This document shows, one piece after another, positions 13,572-24,600 of a stretch of DNA of 64,000 nucleotides. The notes below the pieces were generated by a model. It had not been told where the DNA came from. It did not search any database and saw only the letters and a program-made list of their open reading frames with translations. This DNA is from Antedon bifida (Eukaryota > Echinodermata > Crinoidea > Comatulida > Antedonidae): contig OY727095.1 in assembly GCA_963402885.1 (NCBI GenBank), positions 10,731,001 to 10,795,000 of the forward strand. The letters run 5' to 3'. The position numbers and the translations under genes are program-made. Numbering within the stretch: the stretch's first letter is position 1; every line of letters starts with the position of its first letter.

Positions 13572-14150
13572 CAGTTTTTGTGAGGTGCCTGGGCGGAAAC
13601 TGTAAAGTAAAATAACTAGTTAGTTGTCAGATATGATATATGAAATAATATTTATTAATTGGTGGTGATTGAAAAGGTTATGATATGAGATACCACCACA
13701 TTCATAATAATGCCAATGGCCTTACGACCAATTACAAAGATAAAGCCCACAACATTTCATGTGATGATGAGGTCGGAGGTTACAGTTTTGTGAGGTGCCT
13801 GGGTGGAAAATGTAAAGTAAAATGAGTTGTCATATGAAATAATACTTATTAATTGGTGATGTTTGAAAAGGTTATGAAATTAGCTACTACCACCACATTC
13901 AAAATAATGCCAATGGCCTTACGACCAATTACAAAGATAAAGCCCACAACATTTCATGCGATGATGAGGTCGGAGGTTACAGTTTTGTGAGGTGCCTGGG
14001 TGGAAAATGTAAAGTAAAATGAGTTGTCATATGAAATAATATTTATTAATTGGTGATGTTTGAAAAGGTTATGAAATGAGCTACTACCACCACATTCAAA
14101 ATAATGTCAATGACCTTAAGACCAATTACAAGGATAAAGCCCACAACATG
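13572..14150. repeat. Three-unit tandem duplication, about 200 bp per unit
   Basis: The marker TGAGGTGCCTGGG recurs at 13581, 13791 and 13988. Each unit carries the same series: a TAAAGTAAAAT segment, TATTTATTAATTGGTG, GAAAAGGTTATGA, CCACATTCA, ACGACCAATTACAA and AAAGCCCACAACAT. Units 2 and 3 are more alike than either is to unit 1. No frame stays open across units. Confidence 0.85.
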
Positions 14151-15237
14151 TCAGTATTAATTTTAATTCTTTTGTTTTAAGAAACATCAACAGGCTTTGT
14201 GTTTCATGTTCTTTTTTTATTGTATTTATTTATTCTGTTCTGATTTAGGCCTAGTACATTTTCCTTCATTATATTTTGGGATATTGTCATACTGATTAAG
14301 CGGCTTTAAATACTTTTTTTTATATATATACAAATATATCAAAGTTAAATAAAACAATAAATACAGACTTCGGGTTAAGTCTAGGTTGATGCATGTAAAT
14401 TAGTTTAGGCCTTATTAAGAATGTAAATAAAAGGTAACACGATCGTTATAACCAGAACAATCGTAACATTGCCTTGTTTGCCTTTAACCCTTTGAAACAG
14501 TTTACTCTGAACCAAACTCTAAATTCCTTGGAAAACCGGGTCACAATTCGAAGTAATATACATTATGAACATGGTTGAACTACTAACCAGGGCGCATTAC
14601 ACAAACTATATTACTTATAAAATTTCAAAATTAAATATCAAATATTTAACATCCGTTAAGAGTTTAAGGTATCCAATAAGTATTTATAAATTACTTTTTG
14701 AATGCATGAAAGTTTCTACAGTCCAAATCATATATTGTAGGAAAGTGTCTCAGGAAGCTGTATTTAAGATACAGAGTAACAGTAATAATGCTATTTAGTA
14801 TATAAGGCAACCCAATCTCAAACACACCTCCGATACAAGAGTGGTATCATTTCATACCATATAGTTTATTCTGACACATAGGCCTAAGTAGTTTCATCTT
14901 AAAATCCGTTATGTAACTTTTCTGCTAGCCAGCAGACGCAATACTGCAGGAGGATTATCGTCGCTTTTGACATGATACCGTATGAAATTCGGCTGCCTTG
15001 TACATATATTTACAGAATACATCATGTTATCTTATATAGAACACCACTAGCTTCTGATGCAACAACAAATGTTACCAGTTTGTCTAAAGCGCTTAATTGC
15101 AGGAACTTGAATACTTCCTCGACTAATTCACTTTAATAACGCACACACCCTATTTTCTACAAAATATCTTACTGTTCATCATACTTCGGGTATCGCATCA
15201 CACTGCGTTTATAAATTGTCCACAATATTTACAACGA
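14151..15237. other. Gene-free stretch
   Basis: No supported gene. The + frame at 14565-14798 is short and lacks recognisable features. Confidence 0.5.
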
Positions 15238-16050
15238 ACATAATGACCACCTGCATGTTTGCATAACGACCACCTGCATGTTTGCATACTGACAACCTGA
15301 ATGTTTGCATAACGACCACCTGCATGTTTGCATAAAACATTAAAGCGCATTGGGGATTTTAGCATAATGATGATTTATTAATATCATAACGACCACATGC
15401 ATGTTTGCATAACTACCACGTGCATGCGTGCATATAACGACCACTTGCATGTGTGTATACAATTCTATATTTGTATGGTTACATATAATTACCATCTCTC
15501 ATATTTACCATCTATCTGCATGCTGGCCAATAACGACCTGTCACACCTACTGCATAAGGAATACCTACATGCTTGCATATAACAACCACATGTATGCTTA
15601 CCTGAATTATTTCATAACATGATCACGTGTTGTATAATAACTATTACTCCATGCTTATATACCGAATAAATGCATGCTTACATATACTGTGTAACTATCC
15701 CCTAAATGCCTGTATATTATTCTTACATATAATGACCACCTGCATAGTTGTATGTATGTATGTATACATTTGGAAAATAATCTACATGATTGCATAGTGG
15801 CAACCTGCAATGCTTGCATGACGATTCTGTTTGCATAACCACCTGCATGCATAATACAACTATGCTTTTTTTTATAAACGACCACCTGCATGCTTGCATA
15901 ATTCCATATGCATGATTTCTTCCGACAAACTATATATTTGCATACAGCAACCGCCTGCATGCTTGCATATAGCAACAACATGTATGCGTGAATAAATGGA
16001 CTACCTGAACGATTTATAACAGTACACATGCTTGCAATACATAGTTGAGG
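15238..16050. repeat. Minisatellite, about 23-bp unit (ACCACCTGCATGTTTGCATA)
   Basis: The word GACCACCTGCATG(T/C)TTGCATA is repeated almost perfectly at 15245-15335. It continues in degenerate form (CATGCTTGCATA, TGCATGCGTGCAT, GCCTGCATGCTTGC) to about 16045, broken by unrelated inserts. Several frames overlap it on both strands because the unit is poor in stops; their His/Cys/Met-rich products are artefacts. Units are contiguous with no spacers, so this is not a CRISPR array. Confidence 0.8.
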
Positions 16051-16663
16051 TGACTGCAAGCTGAACACGACACGTTTTTATTCAAACCACCACCAGTATA
16101 CGTACAGTTCATTAAATGTAACGACAGTCATGGGATGGGCGCTTTATGTAGCATAATTATTGTTAATGTTTTTTTTTAATTTGCTAATACCAACGTGCAG
16201 AATGCTATTTTAGTTCATGGATTGTAATTTAGCCACGTATCTGAATGTTAAGTGGTAAACGCCTTTAACTTGAGGTTATTTAAGTACAGATAGTATCTTA
16301 ATCATTAAAAAAAAACGGGACAATTCCAATTCCTACCACTATATCAATCAAAACGAGAAATGATTGTGTCTGGTTGTTTTCCTCTAGCAGTTCTACTTAA
16401 TTTTTCATCTTCTTATTAGCATTTACTTAGCTTACTCGATAAGTATGCTACTGAGGAGATAACCATTATATCTAAGCCTAAGGCTAACATTTATTAGCAG
16501 TAACCGTAAAAACACATACATCTAAGAAATGACAAAGTATATTATATGGATTGTTTCTTTCTAGATGGATTGACTCAAAATGGAGTTTGTTTTAAACATA
16601 TCAAGGAGGTAAAAGAACATTTAAAATGGCAGAATTAATTAATTTGCAAGTGGTTGGAGAAGT

Positions 16664-16985
16664 GTTCTGATTAAATAAATATTTTCTAATTATCAATATT
16701 TAATAGGCCGGAGCATATTTTTACAGGAGCCTATACGTACACACACATCCCCTTGACCGGTATTTAGTACATTTCAAGAAAAAAAATCACCCTAAAATAT
16801 TTATTTTTACGCAAGGTTTAAGTAACGTATTCTTCTGATTAAATATAAAAAGTTTCTAGTTATCAATATTATAGGCCAGGTGTATTTTTACAGGTGTATT
16901 TTTACAGGTATCCTCGTACGTAGGCACATCCCCTGTCCAGTGTTTAAGCAAGATAAAAACCACCCGAAATATTTTAATTTGTTTT
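16664..16985. repeat. Two-unit tandem duplication, period about 168 bp
   Basis: TCTGATTAAATA starts at about 16667 and again at 16835. Both units then carry CTA-TTATCAATATT, ATAGGCC, TATTTTTACAGG, GTAC-CACATCCCC and CCAAATATTT-like text in the same order. The second unit has an extra 17-bp internal repeat (GTGTATTTTTACAG twice). Non-coding. Confidence 0.75.
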
Positions 16986-18898
16986 TCTATTCATTTTTCT
17001 AATAATAGTTTTTTTTTTTACATTTTATGAGAGACACCAAACGATTCACAATTGTTTTAGACTTTGACGCGGATTTCTTTGTAAGTTTTTCAACTTTTTT
17101 TATTTAATTTATTCATCCACTGAAAAAAAGAAAATCTTTTAAAAAAATACAGAATAAAAATATAAAATGAAAATGACCATCAACAAAATTACATTATGAA
17201 ATAGCAATAACTCGGCAAATATAGGATAAACTTTAATTAAATATATTAATAGAATTTTAATAATTTTTTTATAAACAAATTCGAACTGTCTGCTTGTAGA
17301 ATTTTTTTTTAAACTCTAAATACTTTAATTTCAAAACTTTTTCTTTTAAAGTAAGTTGAAGTAAACTTAGCTGACGTGAATGCTTTAAAATACAATGTTT
17401 TATAGTTGTTTATCAGGGTGAAAATCGTAAAAATATCTATTGACATTTACAGTAATGACATTTTATATTGTTCCTCAGTTTATATTGGTACAACATAGTG
17501 TGAATTATTGTGGCGTGATGGGTAGTATCTTCTGATTAGTCGGGATTGTTTTTTAATTACAAAAAAAACCAGTATGATTTTAACATTTACATTTCTACAA
17601 TGACGCCACGAACTCACGTGCTTTTATCAGTATTTGCATGCGTACGTCAAGATCTTTTGTCTCACTGGTGCTTGCGTACACATTCACATGCCCTTTAATT
17701 ATCACGATTTATTTATTTCAATTTTTTGTTTTTGATTTATAGACTCTTCGAGGTTCCTCTGTCGATTTCACTGATGTAAAACGTATAATGATTCTTCGAA
17801 GTAAAATAGATATTTTCGACGCGTCACTATTGAGTCGAACTGCGTATGCTTGTAATATGAGCGTTGACAGAATGACTTTGCAACTCAATAGCTGGTTGTG
17901 AACGATTTTGTTTGCATATACAAAAAAAAACATTGAAATAATAAATAAAAGGAAGGAGAGATAAAAGGCAACTACATGTCTATCGAGCTCAATTTCCAAA
18001 AATATGACATTTCTTTAAGTTGATATAAAACTAATCATGTATGAAATAATTAATATCAAATTACATTGTATCAGTATATACAATTATAAGATAGTTAAGA
18101 TAACATATAATAATTAAAAGCTTATGGAAATTATCATTCGCTCTCTTTATCTAACAAACATTCTTTGACTTTAGTTTTGAAAAAGTTTCCTATAATTAAT
18201 TTTCTCGAACATGTAGGCCTCCTATTGATACGCCGTTTAAACGAAGGCTTCCTATTGACGACGCGCCACGACTACCGGTAACGTATCTTTTGAAGATACA
18301 TTTGCGCGTTCTCATTATGTTTCTGAGCTGAATGACTTTTTGAATCACCAACTGTGGCTTGACGCTTCGTACAACCTAAACATTTTTTATAATAATAATT
18401 TTTTTGCAACGTGCAAAACATTGATCTGCGGTAGGAAAGGGCACTGGATCTTTACAGCCTCCTAAAAGCTGTTTATGGGTATCAATACTTATATAACGGC
18501 GCAATCGTGATTTTCAGTCGCCTTTATAATTTCAAATAACTTTCAAACTACTTGTATTAATCGGTGATGATAAACAACGCCTAAGGTTGCTGACAATTTC
18601 CAATTAATTCCTATCTTTAAATGAAACAACTGTCAAACGACGACTGTTAACAATAGTTATTGGCAGGAATACAAATTGTTAATTGTGTCTGCTAGATTTT
18701 CTCAAGATAATAAATATACTTTAATGTATAATCTTCACTATCTTTTTCTTAACATGTCAACAAATGATGACGTCATCATTACGCGTTGCATATAACGTCA
18801 CACGCTTTAAAAATGAGCATTGAGATTTACAATTTATTTCAGGTATTCAATTTATAAACGTGTCGGTAAATCTTTGTGTTCTTGTTATCCCTGTTCAC
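16986..18898. other. Gene-free stretch
   Basis: No supported gene. A minus frame at 17718-17999 has a hydrophobic start but low-complexity, AT-driven composition and no family features. Poly-T and poly-A runs are frequent. Confidence 0.5.
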
Positions 18899-19026
18899 TT
18901 CGACTCTTCAGCTCACTATATCGGTCGGTTTGTCGGTCGGTTGGTTGGTCGATCGGTCGGTTGGTAAACATTAACTCAAATTTGCGCACGCGACTAGATT
19001 GCAGCCATGTATATGTCCTTGTTTTA
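18899..19026 (+). repeat. TCGG two-hairpin dispersed repeat, copy 2 (type A, 5' end decayed)
   Basis: The 5' hairpin is reduced to TTCGACTCTTCAGCTCACTAT. The TCGG/TTGG tract, TAAACATTAACTCAAATTTGC, GCACGCGACT and the tail GCAGCCATGTATATG-CCTTGTT are intact. Confidence 0.8.
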
Positions 19027-19753
19027 ATAACATCCTAAAGAAGGAATGTTGTAACAGTCTTCGGCGTGCGTCCAGTGCGCCACAATTTAACTTATTTAAT
19101 AATCCATAATATTTTATAAACAAAATATTGAATTTTTGAGTGTAAGCCTACTTAATATTAATAAATGACCGTACAAGTTGTGACATAGTGACTACCGCAA
19201 CTTAGACAATACATATTTACATGAATAATGTAATTCTTATTCTTCGTATTACATTATTATTCAAAATAGTCGTGGTAACAGCAATACAAATTAGTGATAA
19301 TAATACTTTATTAACCTTATTCATTTACTCTTACAAGGACGCATAAAACAGCATGGAAATAATACAGATGATGTGACATGATATTTTCTGTTAACATTTA
19401 AAAGCCGTTTTATTTATTGGTTTTATTTTCTTTTTATAGCATATTTAATGGGTCTCCTGTTTACAAACTCCCTTTGAGTATCATTTGATCACCTTTTCGT
19501 ATTCCTTAAATAAATAATGCATGAATATATAAATATAATGATACTGTTATTAATGAATAAAACAAACTAATAAACTTTATTCCACTAAAAAAAGCCATTA
19601 TATACATAGCACATCAAGAGGCAACTAAAGACATATCAACAAAGCAGTATTTAAAGACAGTTGCAGATAAAACAATTTTATTGATCATATAATCCAATAA
19701 TTATCGATCTATATTTTCCCCTTTAATTGTTTTCATTTGTTTGTGTTACATGG
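19027..19753. other. Gene-free stretch
   Basis: AT-rich, nothing recognisable. Confidence 0.5.
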
Positions 19754-19875
19754 TGTTTTTAGTTGCGTGCAACGCGACTCTACAGCTCACTATGTCGGTC
19801 GGTCGGTTGATCGGTCGGTTGGTCGGTAAACACTAACTTGAGCACGCGACTTCAGCCATGTATATGGCTTTGTTT
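19754..19875 (+). repeat. TCGG two-hairpin dispersed repeat, copy 3 (type A, full)
   Basis: Complete type A copy: TTTTTAGTTGCGTGCAACGCGACT, ACAGCTCACTATG, a TCGG tract with TTGATCGG and TTGG interruptions, TAAACACTAACTTGAGC, ACGCGACT, and the terminal hairpin GCCATGTATATGGC followed by TTTGTTTT. One arm base differs from the consensus (AGTTGCGT). Confidence 0.85.
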
Positions 19876-20095
19876 TGGAGAATATTACTTTCTTATCAGT
19901 GGAAGACAGATAAAATCCCTATTCTTTTTTGAAAAAAAAATGTTGTAAGAGAGGCATTTACGAAATATAGGCCTATATATATATATGAAAATTAAACGGT
20001 GTATACAAAAAACAACTCATCCGGAAGTTTACGTTTTTGTTGGTTTTTTTTAACACAACGTTTTAGTTTCGTAATAATAAAAAATCTTTCTTTCA

Positions 20096-20188
20096 ATATC
20101 GGATTGAACCACGGATGGTCGGTCGGTTGGTAGGAAAACACTAACTCAAATTTGAGCACGCGACTGTAGCCATGTATATGTTTTTTTT
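20096..20188 (+). repeat. TCGG dispersed repeat, copy 4 (3' part), abutting a B-box-like scrap
   Basis: From 20113 it has GGATGGTCGGTCGGTTGG, AAACACTAACTCAAATTTGAGC, ACGCGACT and GTAGCCATGTATATG. The 5' hairpin is absent. In its place at 20101-20110 is GGATTGAACC, the reverse complement of a pol III B box as in the SINE heads, suggesting a junction of two repeats. Confidence 0.7.
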
Positions 20189-20856
20189 ACCATTGTTAAA
20201 GAGGAGTTTCTAAAACTCAAATCTGTACTGATGGAAATTGATAACGAAAGAGAATAAGCAGCTACTTTAGCTTTAAGTTCAAAACATATTAGCATTAGCA
20301 AGTAAATTAATTTAGTAAATTTACCAGAGCATTGAACATAATTTTTATTCACGTTTAAGTGGCCGTCTCAAGTACACTTTTCATAATTAGCGGAAATTTG
20401 TCTAGATGTATTACCACTTAACACCGTCAAGGGTTCAAGATGTTCTCAAAAATCACCACAACACCGCATGAATACGTACTACTGGCAATCACGCAATGTT
20501 GATTAAAAACATAGCTTAACGTCAGAACTTCAGTAATTGAAACTATTATGATACACATTATGACGTACAATAGGCCTATATTACATTTTCTATCAAGAAA
20601 GTACTGTAGAACCTGGACACCCATATTAAAGGAGCACTTTATCGTGAAATGAAAGAAGGGCAAATATTAAACAGATAGTGCATCATGCTTAAAGGTGTAA
20701 TATATAACGTTTGAGATCCTCCAAGGGAATTATGTTTCTTTCGATTATATTTTCCCGAACGTTTTTTATCCTCGGAAGGATAGTCATGTGATGTCATTTC
20801 GACCAATCACCACCGGTCAACACCTGTTCAATGGACACTATGTTATAAACTGATAG
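20189..20856. other. Gene-free stretch
   Basis: The minus frames at 20146 and 20427 have no recognisable features. Nothing else seen. Confidence 0.45.
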
Positions 20857-20990
20857 TTTTAGTCGCGTGGACGCGACTCTATAGTTCACTATGTCGGTCG
20901 GTCGGTCTGTCTGTCTGTCTGTCGGTCTGTCTGTCGGTCCGGTATCACTATGCATTGTAGCACGCGACTTAATGGCTGTTGGCCTTGTTA
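20857..20990 (+). repeat. TCGG two-hairpin dispersed repeat, copy 5 (type B, full)
   Basis: Type B: AGTCGCGTGGACGCGACT (two-base loop), CTATAGTTCACTATG, a mixed TCGG/TCTG tract, TCCGGTATCACTATGCATTGTAGC, ACGCGACT, and the tail TTAATGGCTGTTGGCCTTGTT. It differs from type A in the middle block and tail but keeps both ACGCGACT blocks and the CTTGTT end. Confidence 0.85.
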
Positions 20991-21094
20991 CTTATAATAA
21001 GGGTTTCTACTGGTGAATGCTGGTATCAATTAAGACGTTTAAATGATATGGAATTTTTAGACTGAGCAATGTGTTTTGTCAATAGTATATCCCC

Positions 21095-21260
21095 AGTGCA
21101 GTGGCGTAACGCAGGTAGAAAAGGCCTCTGGTTTAGCACTCCCAAGGGGCTCTCCAACGCTGTGTAGTTGCATTGGGGCTGCTCATGCTCTGAGGCTCCT
21201 TAAGCTCTGGGGTCCCTAGAACCTGGACTAATGTCGTCATAAGGCGTGCCACACTTACAC
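21095..21260. mobile_element. Possible DNA-element fragment (CAGTGGCGTAAC end)
   Basis: Begins CAGTGCAGTGGCGTAACGCAGG and is clearly richer in G+C than its surroundings to about 21250. CAGTGGCGTA-type starts are common at ends of animal DNA transposons. No matching opposite terminus or target duplication was found, so this is tentative. Confidence 0.3.
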
Positions 21261-24200
21261 TCAAAAAGTGCTATGTTGAATCACAATAATTAAATAAACC
21301 ACGACTTTTCAGTCAATTTAATAACTATTTTGCTGTCAATAAATACTGCGAGATACCCATATCCCAATACCACGGATATAACAGTTCATTCCGCATCATC
21401 TCATTAGGAAAAATGATTATACAATGCCTAATTAATTGTATGAATAATAGAGAATATTGACACACCCAGAATTATATAATTTGAATTGGAGATGAAGTAG
21501 AAAATCACTTTATTTCATTATACGTATGGCACTCATACCTCAATTACACACTTGTACTTGTTGAAATACAAAACTTGAATATTTATTACACTTGTCTTTC
21601 TGATCCTCGATGAAATACTTAAATCATAACGAGTAATCATCGCGCAGTTGTCGTGGACGTATTTCGACAAAACTACACTTATAGAGAGCGTAAATCATAC
21701 GGTTTAAAATCTTTTGTCAACTACGATATGGCTGAACGATATCTATATAATCACACGAATAAAGGACTGTAACTTGAAAGACGGTTCAGTCTTAATATCA
21801 AATGTAACTATACTTTACTGAATGTTGTTACATTTATAGTTGTACTTTTATTTTCAGACAGTATAGTATAGATTTCCATTTTGATTCGTTTGTTTATTCA
21901 TTGCTCTGTAGAGCCACGACCCTGAAATATAATAACATACGGTATGACACTATTATTATGCTGTGCTGTTATTCTATATGCGAATAAATAATAAACTATA
22001 AAATAATGTGACAACATTCAGTAGATGAAATGTTAGTTTGACGGTATTTTGCTACACGGATCATGCATGAGTTCATACACCAACAAATCAGTACAAAGTC
22101 AATTTTCACTGCTGTAACTACAACTCTATTTTAAAGATGTTAAAGATACTTTTCTTATAATAGAAATAACTTCCAAAATCTATAGTAATACTAGAACACA
22201 TTCTTGGAGACACTTCTCCGTAGAACACACGATAGGCAAAAATAATGTTTATAATACTATGCTAACGTTTTAGGAGATATCATGATATTAAGGGGCTTGT
22301 TGGGTCTCGAAGGTTTTCCATTTATAGGGGTTCTACTGTTGGGATTAAAAATATAAACACATTTAGAAAGAACATACATACTTGTCGTTATGATGCAGTC
22401 GCCAACTTGATCTATCCAATACGAAAAAAGAAACTAATTTTCATGGTCGGAATGAAGATAGTTCTATAGCCAATGGCTTCCACTAAAAAACGTGTTTTCC
22501 TGTAGCTGTAATTGTTTATCCTGGCATAGCGCCCCGGGGTTAACCTTATTTTAAGACCTCCAACATATTGCTGTTTCATCTGTCCACAAATGTATTCAAC
22601 AATATTGATACAATTCAAAAGTTCAGTTTCCACCACAAGATGCATTCCAAACCACATCCTATCCTGCTTAATTTTGTCCTCAGGGAAGTCCCCTGAACTA
22701 GAACGATCATTGACATCAATTCGACAAGTTGAGGATTAGTATCTTCTCGGCAATTCTGAACACCATGAATTACAAATAACAATTAACGAATCTAGGAGTG
22801 TATATAGTGTCGGGGTGGGGTATAGGCGCAATGTTCTATCTTTTGAATTGTACATTTCATGTAGGTATCTGGGCCTTAGTACGACCATGATACTCTAATA
22901 GTAATCGTTAATTGTTTTCTTTATTATAACTCTTTTTACTATTGTTGTAGTAATGTTTTGGTCTGAAACATGATACTTTTTCGAACCCTAAAGAACGATT
23001 TGGAATATAAATTGAACGAGAACTGGAAAACAGAATGCAATTGTCATTGTTATTTAATGTTTGAAAGCCCTTTTGTGCACAACGTATTTTAGAGAGGTGA
23101 ATTATAGTATGATTTATAATAGATGTTTTGTTTACAACAATTGTATTAAGTTAGTTTAAACGTTTTATATTTAAATATACTTAACTCAAATAAATTTAAC
23201 ATGCAATTGATCTTTTATATTTATTTATTTATAAGTGTTTGAATATAGAACTAAATAGGCCCACTCAATAAATGTGATTAGAAAATAGGAAAAGCCGAAG
23301 ATACAACTATGTATTGTCAATATTCTACGTAGTTTATTGTCTCTATGAGAATCGTTTGCATATCGGCTGAACTTTAATACATCACGTTAGGGTCTAATAA
23401 TTCTATTTCGTAATGTAAAAACTACAAATAAAGGCAGAAACATTCTAATTCATAGTGCTATAAGTCCACTTGTTTAATCACAACGCATAATACTATTGAT
23501 ACTAGAATTTTCGTCTTTTTTCAGTACAACTCAATTATTCCACGCTTCCATCTCCGTTTTGACTATTATCTTTTTGAGTTGGCGGAAATTGGTTCAGTAT
23601 TTTTTAAACTAGAAAATCCTATAGCTTATCAAGTTATTTTTGTCACACAGAGGCTTACACTTACCACTAGCTGTCAAGCTAGAACCTATTAAGATGTTCT
23701 TGTGTTTTTGATAATAAAATAGGATAGCAATAAAAGATTATATTAAGCAATGTTGACGTTTATAGTAATATAAGCCCAAAATGTGTACATGTTTTTGCAT
23801 CTATGGTGAGTAGTGTCAAAGCAGTTGCTAGAGATACTTATCGTCGGTTCCGATGATTGGGGAAATGAAGGGTCAGGGCTTATGTCAACCCCTCACTACC
23901 ATTTGCTTTTTCTAATTTCAAATAGCGTGACACTGACAAATAACAACTTCAACAAGATGTTTCTCAACTACCTGCAATTGAATCTATCTGTTTTCAGAGT
24001 TTATCAGAGTTAAGTACAGCCTTGCGATTTAGTTTGCTTTGCGTTCAGACGAACGAAGAAACAAGATTCTCAATATCCAAACAATATTATTGTCTGTATA
24101 AATGAAACATACATATAAAGATAACTCGGCAATGAAAGTTACATTCATGGTACAAAACTACACTAAAAAAACAAAGAACATAATGTAACTAACGATCAAG

Positions 24201-24334
24201 CTACTTATGGGATACACCTCTGCAACTATTGGAGCTGCACCGAAGTTACACCGGTGTTAACGACACGGAGGTATAACCTGTATTACACGACTTTGTGTAT
24301 TTCTACCGAACCGGATTGTAGGCCAATTACTAAT
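21261..24334. other. Stretch without a confirmed gene
   Basis: No confirmed gene. A minus open frame around 22412-22734 has better-than-average codon composition and is discussed in the findings. The frame at 23813-24013 starts with GTG and has no support. Confidence 0.45.
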
Positions 24335-24413
24335 TACAGCTCACTATGTCGGTCGGTCGGTAAACACTAACTCAAATGTGCGCACGCGACTGCAGCCATG
24401 TATGCCTTGTTTT
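24335..24413 (+). repeat. TCGG dispersed repeat, copy 6 (type A, 5' truncated)
   Basis: Starts inside the unit at ACAGCTCACTATGTCGGTCGG. It continues with TAAACACTAACTCAAATGTGC, GCACGCGACT, GCAGCCATGTATGCC and TTGTTTTTT. The terminal hairpin has lost four bases. A type B copy follows only about 58 bp downstream. Confidence 0.8.
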
Positions 24414-24470
24414 TTTCTCGAATCGGCTGACTGATGCTGTTAATAGTGGAAGCTCCTCTATTATTCTGAT

Positions 24471-24600
24471 GTTTTTAGTCGCGTGGACGCGACTCTATAG
24501 TTCACTATGTCGGTCGGTCGATCTATCGGTCTGTCGGTCTGTCTGTCGGTCCGGTATCACTATGCGTTTTAGCACGCGACTTATGGCTGTTGGCCTTGTT
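24471..24600 (+). repeat. TCGG two-hairpin dispersed repeat, copy 7 (type B, full)
   Basis: TTTTTAGTCGCGTGGACGCGACT, CTATAGTTCACTATG, a TCGG/TCTG tract, TCCGGTATCACTATGCG, TTTTAGCACGCGACT and TTATGGCTGTTGGCCTTGTT. The + frame 24376-24639 covers this and copy 6 and is an artefact of the tetranucleotide tract. Confidence 0.85.

Noticed and set aside
15238..16050. CRISPR-like array
   Set aside because: Units are contiguous and degenerate with no unique spacers, and the DNA is eukaryotic.
15397..16068. Cys/His/Met-rich frames on both strands
   Set aside because: They lie inside the 23-bp minisatellite and mirror its unit.
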